From contig NZ_JAOALK010000018.1 in NCBI RefSeq assembly GCF_025154055.1, positions 1 through 64,000 on the forward strand: a DNA stretch of 64,000 nt, written 5' to 3'. Position 1 is the stretch's first letter. Each line of letters begins with the position of its first letter. The notes under the pieces were generated by a model. That model was not told where the DNA came from. It ran no database searches and worked only from the letters and a program-made list of their open reading frames with translations. The stretch comes from Aquibacillus koreensis. GTDB lineage: Bacteria; Bacillota; Bacilli; Bacillales; Amphibacillaceae. A program made the translations under genes and the position numbers. Positions 43,370 through 52,205 of this stretch are shown piece after piece.

Positions 43370-43433
43370 TAGTTCATAGGTTCCTTGTACCAATTTCGAG
43401 GGACCTTTCCAGATAATAGGGGAAGATAGGAGC

Positions 43434-43964
43434 GTGAAACACGTGGAAACAATGTTTGATTTCTCAGAGATGTATCGTGTCCATTATAAACGTTTACAAC
43501 ACGTTGCATATGCCATTACGAGGGACTGGTATTTAGCAGAAGATGTTGTACAGGAATCATTTATAAAAGCACTAAACAATCTCTCAGCCATTCATGATAC
43601 AAATAAGATCGGCGCTTGGTTATCTGTGATCACGACGAGAACTGCATTGGATTTTGTTCGCAGAGAAAAGAAAAAAAGAGGCATACCTATGGATGAAGAT
43701 ATGTTGGTGATCTTGGCAAAAGAGATGAAACAGAGTGTGGAAGAAGAAGTCGAATTAGGATGGATATTTGAGGAGATTTTACAAGCTATACACATGCTAA
43801 AAAATGATTACCAAGCTGTCATGATCTTGAAGATTGGTAAAGGATTAAAAGAACAAGAAATTGCAGATCTCCTTGATTTGAAAGCCTGCACAGTCAAAAC
43901 AAGAATCTATCGAGCAAGGCACAAACTACAAGACATATTACAAGATCACCAAGTTAGCGCTTGA
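43434..43964 (+). CDS. ECF-type RNA polymerase sigma factor
   Basis: This 176-residue protein has sigma region 2 (about 8-75, AEDVVQESFIKAL and the WLSVITTRTALDFVRR -10-reading helix) and region 4 (about 120-172, EQEIADLLDLKACTVKTR then IYRARHKL). No anti-sigma gene follows; the next gene is on the other strand. Control may therefore come from the adjacent two-component system, with which it probably shares a transcript. GTG 43434 has AGGGGAAG eight bases upstream, while GTG 43443 has AGGAG ten bases upstream; either start is possible. Confidence 0.88.
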   Translation: MKHVETMFDFSEMYRVHYKRLQHVAYAITRDWYLAEDVVQESFIKALNNLSAIHDTNKIGAWLSVITTRTALDFVRREKKKRGIPMDEDMLVILAKEMKQSVEEEVELGWIFEEILQAIHMLKNDYQAVMILKIGKGLKEQEIADLLDLKACTVKTRIYRARHKLQDILQDHQVSA

Positions 43965-43998
43965 AGGATAGGCATCTTATCAGGTTTTCTAAAAAAGA

Positions 43999-44032
43999 AA
44001 ACCAGGACAAGATGCCTGTCCTCGTGTCCCAG
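43999..44032. repeat. GGGACA-family repeat between convergent genes
   Basis: CCAGGACAAGATGCCTGTCC then TCGTGTCCCAG is a full copy with slightly diverged arms. It abuts the stop codon of the CAP gene at 44033. Confidence 0.55.
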
Positions 44033-45163
44033 CTACTTGGTCAAGAAATTTTCGGTATAATATGGTTGTGAATCTTCGTTAAACGCGACACCAACTGACA
44101 GAAATTCGAAGTCATTCTGCAACTTATTCTCCCGGTGTCCAATTGAATTCATTAGCCCTTCATGTGCAAAAATACTACTTGGTTGCCCGAAAGCAAGGTT
44201 CTCTCCAGCCATGCGGTAATCAATATTATCTTCGGTCATTCGATCAAAAGGAGACTGTCCAGCTAAATTTGTATGGCTAAAAAAATTATTTTCTGCCATG
44301 TCTATGCTATGATCACGAGCTGTTGTTCTCACAAGCTCATCCCAAGATAGAACAGACAGACCGTGGTTGACTCTGGTAGCATTAGTCAGGTCGAATAATT
44401 GATATTCTAGTCCTTTTTTTAATCCATCACTAGGCTCTGTAAAGTAATCTTTTCTTTGCTTTTCTAATTCCTCACTAATCATTTGAATAGCGGTTACTGT
44501 ACTATTTTCATGTTTATCATAAAAAATGGTTACAAAGCTATTATCCATTTGGAAGACATCATACTCATCTTTACTCTGAATTTGATATCTTACTAACCCT
44601 CTTTGCAAATATTCAAGTGGCTCGTTTAGTAAACTTCGTACAGAATCTCTTGTACTATTTAAAGAAATGCCTTCCTTGGAAGTAACCAAGTCTTGGTTTG
44701 TGTACAATCCTACTACTTGATCTTCCGCATTATAAGCGGCCATTAAAAAATTATAGTAGTTTTCGTGATAAGTTACCCACTCCACACCATATTCATTTAG
44801 AGAGGAACGCTTGGGCTGTCCAACTTGTTGTTCAACTTCGGAGCGAAGATCACCAATTTCAATATTATGAACAGAAAATGATTGTTCGGAAGGAAGATTT
44901 AGCTCCGGTTTATCAGGGATTACTCTGTTCGTTTGTGGATTGTCTCCTATTTTTTCTTGTCCTTTATCAATTAAAAGCTGTATTCCGTCACTTACATAAT
45001 TGACAACTGAAACTACTGTTGGATTTTGTTTTACTTTTTCTAAGTCGCTGCTCATTTCTTGATATACGCCATCAATTCCTGATTGTTTAAAGTTATCTCC
45101 ATAGAAATGCCAAAGCGCACTTGCTATAAGTATGATCACGATGATATTTCGCAGTTTCCGCAC
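44033..45163 (-). CDS. CAP-domain protein with CAP-associated domain, YlbC-like
   Basis: This 376-residue protein begins with one membrane helix (RNIIVIILIASALWHFYG). A CAP-associated N-terminal domain (about 105-235, with IGDLRSEVEQQVGQPKR) follows, then the CAP domain (about 255-376) with LFDLTNATRVNHGLSVL, FFSHTNLAGQSPFDRM, AGENLAFGQ and IGHRENKL. The order matches B. subtilis YlbC. It is held outside the membrane. GTG 45163 follows AGGAG by eight bases and gives a normal signal anchor; starts further upstream add an unlikely hydrophobic leader. Confidence 0.85.
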   Translation of the reverse strand: MRKLRNIIVIILIASALWHFYGDNFKQSGIDGVYQEMSSDLEKVKQNPTVVSVVNYVSDGIQLLIDKGQEKIGDNPQTNRVIPDKPELNLPSEQSFSVHNIEIGDLRSEVEQQVGQPKRSSLNEYGVEWVTYHENYYNFLMAAYNAEDQVVGLYTNQDLVTSKEGISLNSTRDSVRSLLNEPLEYLQRGLVRYQIQSKDEYDVFQMDNSFVTIFYDKHENSTVTAIQMISEELEKQRKDYFTEPSDGLKKGLEYQLFDLTNATRVNHGLSVLSWDELVRTTARDHSIDMAENNFFSHTNLAGQSPFDRMTEDNIDYRMAGENLAFGQPSSIFAHEGLMNSIGHRENKLQNDFEFLSVGVAFNEDSQPYYTENFLTK

Positions 45164-45386
45164 AATCGACACTCCTGTCATAATCTTTATTATTATTATT
45201 ATAATCCTTTCTAGTATAGACAACAAAAGAAATATGGAAACGAGGTTTGAAGGACAATTTCCATGTTGCAAAAAGCCTTGAATATGTCATGATTACTATT
45301 CAGGAGAAAATAGGCGTTGTGCTAAAAGAAAACTAGTCTAAAAGAAAGATCGTATATACGTTGATACACCTTTAATGGAATAAAAA

Positions 45387-45419
45387 AGGGGGACAGGATA
45401 TATTTTCCCATGTCCCACT
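45387..45419. repeat. GGGACA-family repeat
   Basis: GGGGGACAGGATATATTTTC then CCATGTCCCAC lies between the CAP gene and the beta-propeller gene, touching the stop codon of the latter, and is preceded by an A-run that becomes Ts for minus-strand transcripts. Confidence 0.6.
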
Positions 45420-47658
45420 AATATTTTTGTTCTGGAAATTCGATTGTTTTCAGGATCGTTTCATCGTTTAGGTTATATGCTTTCATTTGATCAAAGGATA
45501 GGGTATATAACGTATCGCCAACGGACACCATTCGTTGGATTCGTGATTCCCATTTTGGATACTGTTTCACATTATCTGGTTGGTGTGTAATGGTATCTTT
45601 TAGGGTAATTCCATCTACAGGTGAAATATTGTATAAGAAGGCACCTTCATATACATAGACATGATCCTGGTAACTGGCATCTCCCTTATTAATCGTTTTC
45701 GTTTCGTATAATTCGGCAGGGATGCCAAATAGATTTTCGTCTGGATGTTGGTACAAAGACTTGTGATTATAGCTTATTTCAGAATGGGATCCACCTTGCC
45801 CTAAGATTTCGATAAACTTTTCTTTCGGATCTGTTGGATCACTTACATCAAAAACAGATATTTTAAGACCGGCATCAAGTACACGAGGTTCATCTCTACC
45901 TGGAACATCTTCTAATTCGGTGTGGTGACCAAACCCAATAACATGATTATCATCCAATGGATGCAAATAGTTACTAAAGCCTGGAATCTTTAATTCACCA
46001 AGCACTTCCGGATTTTTGGCATCTGCTAAATCAATAACGAACAAAGGATCTGTCTCTCTAAATGTCACCATGTAGGCGACATTCTCCATGAATCGTACAC
46101 TATAAATTCTTTCATTTTCTGCGAGACCTTCTACAGATCCCAATGGATTTAGTTCCGTATCAAAGGTGTACAAATTATTCGTACTAGGTTCTTCACCTTC
46201 CCACATGTTTCCTTTTGTAGTTGCGACACGGAATGTATCATTTCGTTCATCCATGGAAAACTGATTAATTAATGTTCCATTAACAACTGTAGAAGCGTTA
46301 TATGTCATGTCCCCGTCGTTAATGTGAAATTGAATTATTTCGGTATCAGCTACCCGTGGCATTGCGATATCGACCATATTGCTATTACTAGTATCTTCAT
46401 TCAAATCATACTTGTTAACTGCAGTGTACAGGTGGTTTTTGGACATATACAATTGATTGGATGCACCTAAATATGTTTCGACGTTGGCTTCTTTATCCAT
46501 ATCGTTTAGATCAATAGAGCTTAAAACCATAAATGTTTCATCATCACTTTCAGGGAAAAAATACATATCTTTATAGTCAATCGGTCTGCCTTGATTACTT
46601 ACTGCTGTATCTTTTATAAATGGACGAATTTCAATAGATTCCATATTGGGGTCTTCTTCCTCGTGATAATAATAATATGGTGGGTGGTTATTTCCTACTA
46701 GATACAAGAAACCGTCCATTTTTCTCGTACTGTTAATTGAACCTTCAATCGTAAATTCTCTCATTTGTTTAGGGTTTTGTTTATCAGAAATATCATAGAT
46801 ATATACAGTAGATTGATTAGTGTAAAAATGTCGATAATCAAGTTCTGACGTTTTATCTTCAAGTATATCATTGCGAATTGTTCGGTTACTATGTCCAATG
46901 CTGATTAACAGATCATTATGCAAATAAAGCTGTTGCACATAATAATCTTGCTCCTCGATTTTACTTACTACAGAACTCTCTTTCCCATTTGTTGATGCAA
47001 TGACTATGTCGTGATCTCTTGCATAATAAAGATAATCACCATCTAATTTGACAGTATCCCCTTCATCAATTCCCTCGACTTGCACGTTTGTTTCTGAAGT
47101 TGTAGTATCATTGCTTGAACTAGAGAAAGCAGAAGCACCATCAGATGCTGCATCAGCACTTTCCTCTTCTGTACCTTCAGATGTTTCATAGAATTGGCGT
47201 TGTTTTTCTGTTCGTTCTCTCATTAATGTTAGTAACTGTTCTTCGTCTTTAATATTGGGTAAGTTTGCTACAGTCTCAAATTCGTGGTTAAAAGAAGAAG
47301 TTAAATGTTTTCCGTTAGCTGTAAGCACTTGATCAGTTATAGTAATCGCATATTTTCCACCAATAGTATAGCCATTATTAGGTGGTAGAATTGTTAGAAT
47401 GGTGTTGTCGGCATTCCATTTCATTTCCACAGTGATTTTTTCGCCTGCTTCATTAAGAACGGATACACTTTCTTTCGTAAATGTATCTGGATTCATTTGT
47501 TCAGAAAACTGAATAGACCAATCTTTAGATTCCGTTGCATAACTTGACGTTGAAGTTATTTGAGCAGTTATGTCATTTGAAAATAAATAGAAAATACCAA
47601 AAGCAGCAATAATTATTCCGATTCCACCACAAAACCACCATAGCAGAGACTTTTTCAT
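45418..47658 (-). CDS. Membrane-anchored beta-propeller protein
   Basis: This 746-residue protein has an N-terminal signal anchor (KKSLLWWFCGGIGIIIAA), a bacterial Ig-like domain (about 35-125, YATESKDWSIQFSEQMNP and GGKYAITITD) and a large C-terminal beta-propeller of the PF09826 type (about 195-740), with GDYLYYARDHDIVIAS and FENVAYMVTFRETDPLFVID-like blades. Function of this family is unknown; an extracellular binding role is likely. ATG 47658 follows GAGGTGG by five bases. It is a single gene, divergent from the CueP region. Confidence 0.82.
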   Translation of the reverse strand: MKKSLLWWFCGGIGIIIAAFGIFYLFSNDITAQITSTSSYATESKDWSIQFSEQMNPDTFTKESVSVLNEAGEKITVEMKWNADNTILTILPPNNGYTIGGKYAITITDQVLTANGKHLTSSFNHEFETVANLPNIKDEEQLLTLMRERTEKQRQFYETSEGTEEESADAASDGASAFSSSSNDTTTSETNVQVEGIDEGDTVKLDGDYLYYARDHDIVIASTNGKESSVVSKIEEQDYYVQQLYLHNDLLISIGHSNRTIRNDILEDKTSELDYRHFYTNQSTVYIYDISDKQNPKQMREFTIEGSINSTRKMDGFLYLVGNNHPPYYYYHEEEDPNMESIEIRPFIKDTAVSNQGRPIDYKDMYFFPESDDETFMVLSSIDLNDMDKEANVETYLGASNQLYMSKNHLYTAVNKYDLNEDTSNSNMVDIAMPRVADTEIIQFHINDGDMTYNASTVVNGTLINQFSMDERNDTFRVATTKGNMWEGEEPSTNNLYTFDTELNPLGSVEGLAENERIYSVRFMENVAYMVTFRETDPLFVIDLADAKNPEVLGELKIPGFSNYLHPLDDNHVIGFGHHTELEDVPGRDEPRVLDAGLKISVFDVSDPTDPKEKFIEILGQGGSHSEISYNHKSLYQHPDENLFGIPAELYETKTINKGDASYQDHVYVYEGAFLYNISPVDGITLKDTITHQPDNVKQYPKWESRIQRMVSVGDTLYTLSFDQMKAYNLNDETILKTIEFPEQKY

Positions 47659-47667
47659 CACATCCAC

Positions 47668-48029
47668 CTCTTTTTAGGGATTATTTACCATTATACACTT
47701 AGTCGTTTGATTGAGAAAAAAGTTACAAGCGTTTCGACAAAGGAGCTATTCTCTCTGTTCTATCAAATTCACAAAACGTTCATAAACGGAGTGGAATGAG
47801 CAATGATATGCCATCTCATTTGTTTTATTATTATAGGTGGCATATAATTTTAAAAGGAAATTCACCTTCCAAAGAACATCTTGTTGTTGAAAAAGAGAGA
47901 CACTTCCAATTCAATCAGGATGGTATATATACATACGTACCTTCGATAAAATTTCCGGGGACCTCGTCCCAAACATGTTAATAATTCTTACTAAAATAGC
48001 ATAAAACGTAGATAGGAGAATGAGACACG
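47668..48029. other. Intergenic region with a doubtful 61-codon frame and a repeat
   Basis: A plus-strand frame at 47796-47981 starts MSNDMPSHLFYYYRWHIIL after GGAGTGG. Its end is encoded by a short GGGGAC...GTCCC repeat (47957-47972). It may be a remnant or chance. The rest is A+T-rich and holds the promoters of the two divergent genes, which I could not fix. Confidence 0.3.
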
Positions 48030-48575
48030 ATGAACAGGAAATGGATTACAATTACTAGTATCATTGCGATTGCACTAGGAGCTTATATTTTTTCCGTTAG
48101 TGGAGGCAATGGTGAACGAATAGAAACAGAAGACGTAAAGCAATTGGTTCAAGATTATAGTACGCGTCAAGTAACAGCCGAGAATGCGTCGATTACTTCA
48201 GAACAATTAATTGTGACTGAAAGTGATGATAATCAACTAACATATGAATTGCCAGAGGATGAATTTTTTGTTTCGATTGCACCATATGTGAATAATACAC
48301 ATCCTTGTGCAATCCATAGCCTCACAGGTTGTCAGGGAGAAATGGTCGAAGAAGAATTCGATGTATATATAGAGGATACGGAGGGGAATGTTATTGTTGA
48401 TGAAACATTAACATCACTATCAAATGGATTTATTGATCTATGGTTACCTCGAGATAAGAACTATCAAGTGACGATTGAACATGATGACAGAGTAGTAGAA
48501 TCAGAGCTATCTACATTTGAAAATGACAATACATGTGTTACGACGATGCAGCTAACTGAAAAGAAGCGTGCATAG
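48030..48575 (+). CDS. CueP-family copper-binding protein
   Basis: This 181-residue protein has an N-terminal hydrophobic anchor and the CueP core: FVSIAPYVNNTHPCAIHSL, TGCQGEMV, NGFIDLWLPRDKNY and a final NTCVTTMQL. The three cysteines and the histidine lie where Salmonella CueP binds copper. In Salmonella it carries copper in the periplasm to superoxide dismutase; in Gram-positives it would sit outside the membrane. No copper ATPase, CsoR or oxidase is beside it. TAGGAGAATGAG precedes the ATG. The gene is monocistronic. Confidence 0.88.
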   Translation: MNRKWITITSIIAIALGAYIFSVSGGNGERIETEDVKQLVQDYSTRQVTAENASITSEQLIVTESDDNQLTYELPEDEFFVSIAPYVNNTHPCAIHSLTGCQGEMVEEEFDVYIEDTEGNVIVDETLTSLSNGFIDLWLPRDKNYQVTIEHDDRVVESELSTFENDNTCVTTMQLTEKKRA

Positions 48576-48606
48576 TACTTCTTTCATTTGAATTGTGAGA
48601 GACGGA

Positions 48607-48638
48607 AACCTTATTCATGAACTGGATAAGGTTTTTTA
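48607..48638 (+). terminator. Terminator of cueP
   Basis: AACCTTAT pairs with ATAAGGTT and is followed by six Ts. Confidence 0.8.
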
Positions 48639-48745
48639 TAATATTTTTCCCGCTTATGATAGAAAAAGTAGTATAGTCAAATTAGTATAATTTATAAAAA
48701 ACAATGGGGTAGAGGGTTAAGCATATCAGTAGGATGGTGAAAAGT

Positions 48746-48910
48746 ATGCTTAAAAAGGTACTTGTCGTTAACGATGATCAAAAGAGTTTGCAACAAACGA
48801 AAAAAGAACTAACAAAAGCGTTAGAAAAAGGCTACGGGGTAGCGTTTCAATTGAGAGATACAGAAGATGGTAAAATAAGGGTTGAGATCTCGATGCGTGT
48901 GACACCTTAA
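48746..48910 (+). CDS. Small protein of 54 residues
   Basis: The product begins MLKKVLVVNDDQKSLQQT and ends in a strand-like EISMRVTP, with a helical middle (KELTKALEKGYGVAFQL). Hydrophilic, no signal. GGATGGTGA precedes the ATG. Protein-like composition and a fitting ribosome site support a real gene; family not recognised. It lies 72 bp upstream of the MscS gene, separated from it by a GGGACA-type repeat. Confidence 0.6.
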   Translation: MLKKVLVVNDDQKSLQQTKKELTKALEKGYGVAFQLRDTEDGKIRVEISMRVTP

Positions 48911-48928
48911 ATATAACGACAGACCAAA

Positions 48929-48959
48929 TGGGACAATAAATCTGTCCCTCTGTCCCAAC
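48929..48959. repeat. GGGACA-family repeat before the MscS gene
   Basis: ATGGGACAATAAATCTGTCC then CTCTGTCCCAA is a full copy. It lies between the 54-residue gene and the GGGAGG ribosome site of the MscS gene. Confidence 0.55.
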
Positions 48960-48981
48960 AAGAGAATTGGGAGGTAGTTGA

Positions 48982-49890
48982 ATGAATGGGGTATGGGAAC
49001 AAATATCTTCGTTATTTAATACGGATTGGGATAAAGTGAAAGACTATGCATTATCTCTTTTATTGACGATTATTGTTACGTATGCGGTTGTGTTTATCGT
49101 TCGTTTTACTTTTCATCAAATTTTTAAGCGAACAGATTTACTAAGTGATAAAAAAGAGCAGACCATTGAATCTGTAATTAGAAATACATCACATTATATT
49201 GCTTTCTTTATTATTATCATTGCGGCGATAAAACCTTTTGTTAACATACAAGAGCTTTTGTTAGCTGGTGGTGTGATCGGGATCGTTATTGGATTTGGTG
49301 CTCAGAAGTTAATACAGGATATATTAGCAGGTGGCTTTTTCCTTTTTGAAAGACAGTTTCAAAAAGGTGACTTTGTCCATATTAATGGTGAAGTGAATGG
49401 TGGAACAGTCGAGGAGCTTGGTTTTCGAGTTGTAAAGATCCGATTGCTAAATGGTAAGCTTATGATTGTTCCTAATGGAGAAGTAAGGAAGCTAGAAAAT
49501 GGGAATGTTGAAAAACGAAGAGTGTTTGAGAGTGTCATCGTTAGTTTTGATGAGAATCCATCTAAAATAAAAAAGATTCTTGAAGAAGTGTGTGTGGAGT
49601 TAAATGAACTTCAACAAGCTTTTCTGAAAAAAGACAAGGTGACAGGAGGAAATGTGGAAGACTATCAAGTTCACGGATTATCTTCATTAGATGTTAGTCC
49701 ACTCGGTTTTCGCTTTTCCATTAAAGCAACCGTCACCGACGAACACTACTTAGAAGCAGTTCAACAGGCGAAAGAAATATTGGCTCAAAAAATATACGAC
49801 AACAAACTAAAAATGCCAACCCAAAACATAACGTGGGAAAAAGGAACAGGAACGGTGCCCCAGGACAAGCCAGAAGGAGAGTTATCATGA
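48982..49890 (+). CDS. Small-conductance mechanosensitive channel, MscS family
   Basis: This 302-residue protein has three N-terminal membrane helices and the pore-lining third helix with GGVIGIVIGFGAQKLIQD, then the beta domain (KGDFVHINGEVNGGTVEEL, VPNGEVRKLEN) and the alpha/beta C-terminal part. It resembles B. subtilis YkuT. The channel opens under membrane tension to relieve hypo-osmotic shock. The last 16 residues (GTGTVPQDKPEGELS) are encoded by sequence resembling the dispersed repeats. GGGAGG precedes the ATG. The next gene overlaps its stop as ATGA. Confidence 0.9.
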   Translation: MNGVWEQISSLFNTDWDKVKDYALSLLLTIIVTYAVVFIVRFTFHQIFKRTDLLSDKKEQTIESVIRNTSHYIAFFIIIIAAIKPFVNIQELLLAGGVIGIVIGFGAQKLIQDILAGGFFLFERQFQKGDFVHINGEVNGGTVEELGFRVVKIRLLNGKLMIVPNGEVRKLENGNVEKRRVFESVIVSFDENPSKIKKILEEVCVELNELQQAFLKKDKVTGGNVEDYQVHGLSSLDVSPLGFRFSIKATVTDEHYLEAVQQAKEILAQKIYDNKLKMPTQNITWEKGTGTVPQDKPEGELS

Positions 49891-50138
49891 ATAACCAAAA
49901 TGAAAAAGAAGAGTTATTGATCCAAGCTTTAAAAACTCAACAATCGATCTTAACATTATTGGATCATACGTTACTTGATATATATAAAGCTGAGACTAAC
50001 TTGCCTCAAGAACAACAAAACCAAGAGGTTATTAATTTGTCGTATCAAATCAGAAATATTGTAGGAAAGAAACCAAAATTAAAAGAGTTGTATAAGCGAT
50101 TGGAAGAAGAGCATGGCGTTGATTTTTCGAGGGAATAA
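49887..50138 (+). CDS. Small helical protein coupled to mscS
   Basis: This 83-residue hydrophilic protein is predicted to be helical (LLIQALKTQQSILTLLDHT, KELYKRLEEEHG). Its ATG overlaps the MscS stop (ATGA) and follows AAGGAG, so it is translated with the channel. The longer upstream frame is inside the mscS gene and lacks a ribosome site. Function unknown; a cytoplasmic partner of the channel is conceivable but unproven. Confidence 0.7.
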   Translation: MNNQNEKEELLIQALKTQQSILTLLDHTLLDIYKAETNLPQEQQNQEVINLSYQIRNIVGKKPKLKELYKRLEEEHGVDFSRE

Positions 50139-50225
50139 GGCTTTTAAATTTAAATGGAAATTGTAATCTATTGCTAGCCAACCGTTGATCACCAACGCTC
50201 TCTAATTCTGAAAGGGGATGAGACC

Positions 50226-50456
50226 ATGGGGGAATGTAACATCGATCATTCTAAAACTGACACCTTAAAAAAGCTTGAATCACAGAAGGAGTTTTTACCG
50301 TTAACTTTATACAATGAATTAACTCAATACTTAGAAGAAGCACCTATCCAAGATAACCTTAATGAATTATTTCATTTTCTTAAGAAATATGATTTGTCAT
50401 CTACAGATGAGCAGAGTGATAGGAACGAAAAGATGAGGAATCTGATAAATAGTTAG
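50226..50456 (+). CDS. Small hypothetical protein
   Basis: This 76-residue acidic helical protein begins MGECNIDHSKTDTLKKLE and contains LYNELTQYLEEAP. No signal or membrane segment. GAAAGGGGATGAG precedes the ATG. It lies 87 bp after the MscS partner gene and may share its transcript. Family not recognised. Confidence 0.6.
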   Translation: MGECNIDHSKTDTLKKLESQKEFLPLTLYNELTQYLEEAPIQDNLNELFHFLKKYDLSSTDEQSDRNEKMRNLINS

Positions 50457-50690
50457 AACAGTTTTAAATGCGATACCTAGTCATTTCCATAGGGTGTTGC
50501 ATTTTTCATGCTTTCTGATCATTTCTATTCGAACGTCTTCCTACTCCACGTAATTCTATTTGCTTCCTAGGTGAAATTAATTGTTATTTTCAATATGATT
50601 TGAAACTTGTGCGTTAGAAAGTGTATAGGATAGCGCTATGTTAAGCAAAATATACAAGAGAATTTATGTGGAAATAAGGAGGAAAAGTCA

Positions 50691-50963
50691 TTGAGAAAAG
50701 GTAATAATCTTTCTAGTGATCATGATCAAACACAGCTTACCCAAGCACAAACATCTATCCAACATTTGCAAAATGCACTTAGTCAGGCAGAAAGCCATCC
50801 GACTAGTGAAATAATTGGTCAAATTACAGAAGCGATGGAGAGAGCCGAGAAGTCTCTTGCTCAAGCGGAAAAGGTTGAGGAAAACGAAGGTGCGCTAGAA
50901 TTAGCGCGTCGTGAGCTTCAGGAATCTAGAGAGACATTTGATGCTCTAAATCAAAATATGTAA
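50691..50963 (+). CDS. Small coiled-coil protein
   Basis: This 90-residue hydrophilic protein is helical throughout, with heptad-like repeats rich in Q, A and E (SIQHLQNALSQAES, AMERAEKSLAQAEK, LARRELQESRETF). AAGGAGG lies eight bases before a TTG start. No neighbour indicates a role. A terminator follows at once. Family not recognised. Confidence 0.65.
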   Translation: MRKGNNLSSDHDQTQLTQAQTSIQHLQNALSQAESHPTSEIIGQITEAMERAEKSLAQAEKVEENEGALELARRELQESRETFDALNQNM

Positions 50964-50971
50964 TGGGAATG

Positions 50972-51000
50972 GAGTCACTATCTCAGGTGACTCTGTTTTT
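50972..51000 (+). terminator. Terminator of the coiled-coil gene
   Basis: GAGTCAC pairs with GTGACTC (50972-50978 and 50987-50993), followed by T-rich sequence. Confidence 0.75.
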
Positions 51001-51249
51001 GTATTATTAAGGACATATTAGATGAATAGGGAAAGCATGTTGTTACGATTATACATAACTTGAAACTATTTCCAAGTCGGTGTCGTATATAACATATATG
51101 TATGGATGATGATATGTGCTCAATTACTTCATGGGACCGTTGAAGTCATATTTGTCATTTTTTACTGATTTTTATGAGATATTCTAAAATTAACTGAGCA
51201 TAGAGTGAAATGCTATTAAACTATGAAACTACAAAAGGATGATCGTAAA

Positions 51250-51564
51250 ATGAAAAAGAAAGCGAGAATAATTCTAACTTTTCTACTGGTTATGATCATC
51301 ATCCCACCGCTATTAAATCATTACAAAATACATGAAAAATCAATAGGTAATGCGGTGGTTACCAATAAGCATAGTGAGAAAGAAAATTTTTGGTTGGAAA
51401 TTGGTGAGGTAGAAATAAAGGTAGCTAATCGTAATACGTGGAAGATTATTGAGGAAGATGAACCGTATTTCATTCGATATGAATGGTATGGAAACAAAGA
51501 TCCTGTCTTGATCGAGATTCTTCCAGCAAGTTTTAACGTGAATGAACTAGAGGGTCAACATTAG
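51250..51564 (+). CDS. Membrane-anchored hypothetical protein
   Basis: This 104-residue protein has a signal anchor (KKKARIILTFLLVMIIIPP) and a small outside domain of strand-like composition (FWLEIGEVEIKVANRNTW, YFIRYEWYG). No cysteine, so not a lipoprotein. ATG 51250 follows AAAAGGATG; an upstream in-frame ATG at 51223 lacks a site. It lies 32 bp before the transglutaminase-like gene, perhaps in one transcript. Function unknown. Confidence 0.6.
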   Translation: MKKKARIILTFLLVMIIIPPLLNHYKIHEKSIGNAVVTNKHSEKENFWLEIGEVEIKVANRNTWKIIEEDEPYFIRYEWYGNKDPVLIEILPASFNVNELEGQH

Positions 51565-51596
51565 TTGGGACCTGGCCAAGAAGAGGTGGAAATGAT

Positions 51597-52205
51597 ATGA
51601 AGCTTATACTGGAAACGGATGTAATGGAAGAGTACCTTCGTGTGTTAGAAGTTGTAGATTATACACATCCTTCTATTCTAAAAAAGGTGGATGAGTTATT
51701 TACAAGGGAAGATTCAGAAATAGAAAAGGTGAAAAAGGCGTTTGAATTTGTGCGAGATGAGATTTCACATTCGTGGGATATCCAAGGAACTAGGGTCACG
51801 TGTAAAGCATCTGACGTTCTATTTTATAAAGAGGGTATTTGTTATGCTAAATCAAATTTGTTGGCTGCTTTATTAAGAGCTGAAGGGATTCCTACGGGTT
51901 TTTGTTATCAGAGGTTGATGATCTTTGATACTCCAGATCAAGGGTATTCCCTTCACACGTTAAACGGCGTTTATCTTCAATCAATGGGTTGTTGGATTCG
52001 ACTAGATGCTCGTGGAAATAAGCCTGGAGTGGAAGCGGAGTTCGCGATAGATGATGAAAAACTAGCATTTGACGTTAGGGAAGTGTTTGATGAAATCGAT
52101 TATCCAACTATTTTTGCTAAGCCGAATACAAAAACGATTGCAACGCTTCAAAAACATATAAATGCTATCGAAATGTATAAACATCATCTACCGGAATACA
52201 TTTAA
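51597..52205 (+). CDS. Transglutaminase-like domain protein
   Basis: This 202-residue cytoplasmic protein carries the transglutaminase/protease core: the cysteine in EGICYAKSNLLAALLRAEG, the histidine in SLHTLNGVYL and the aspartate in WIRLDARGNK. The spacing suits a papain-like triad. Members cross-link, cleave or modify peptides; the substrate is unknown. AAGAGGTGG precedes the ATG. Its end overlaps the end of the convergent membrane-protein gene by four bases. Confidence 0.85.
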   Translation: MKLILETDVMEEYLRVLEVVDYTHPSILKKVDELFTREDSEIEKVKKAFEFVRDEISHSWDIQGTRVTCKASDVLFYKEGICYAKSNLLAALLRAEGIPTGFCYQRLMIFDTPDQGYSLHTLNGVYLQSMGCWIRLDARGNKPGVEAEFAIDDEKLAFDVREVFDEIDYPTIFAKPNTKTIATLQKHINAIEMYKHHLPEYI

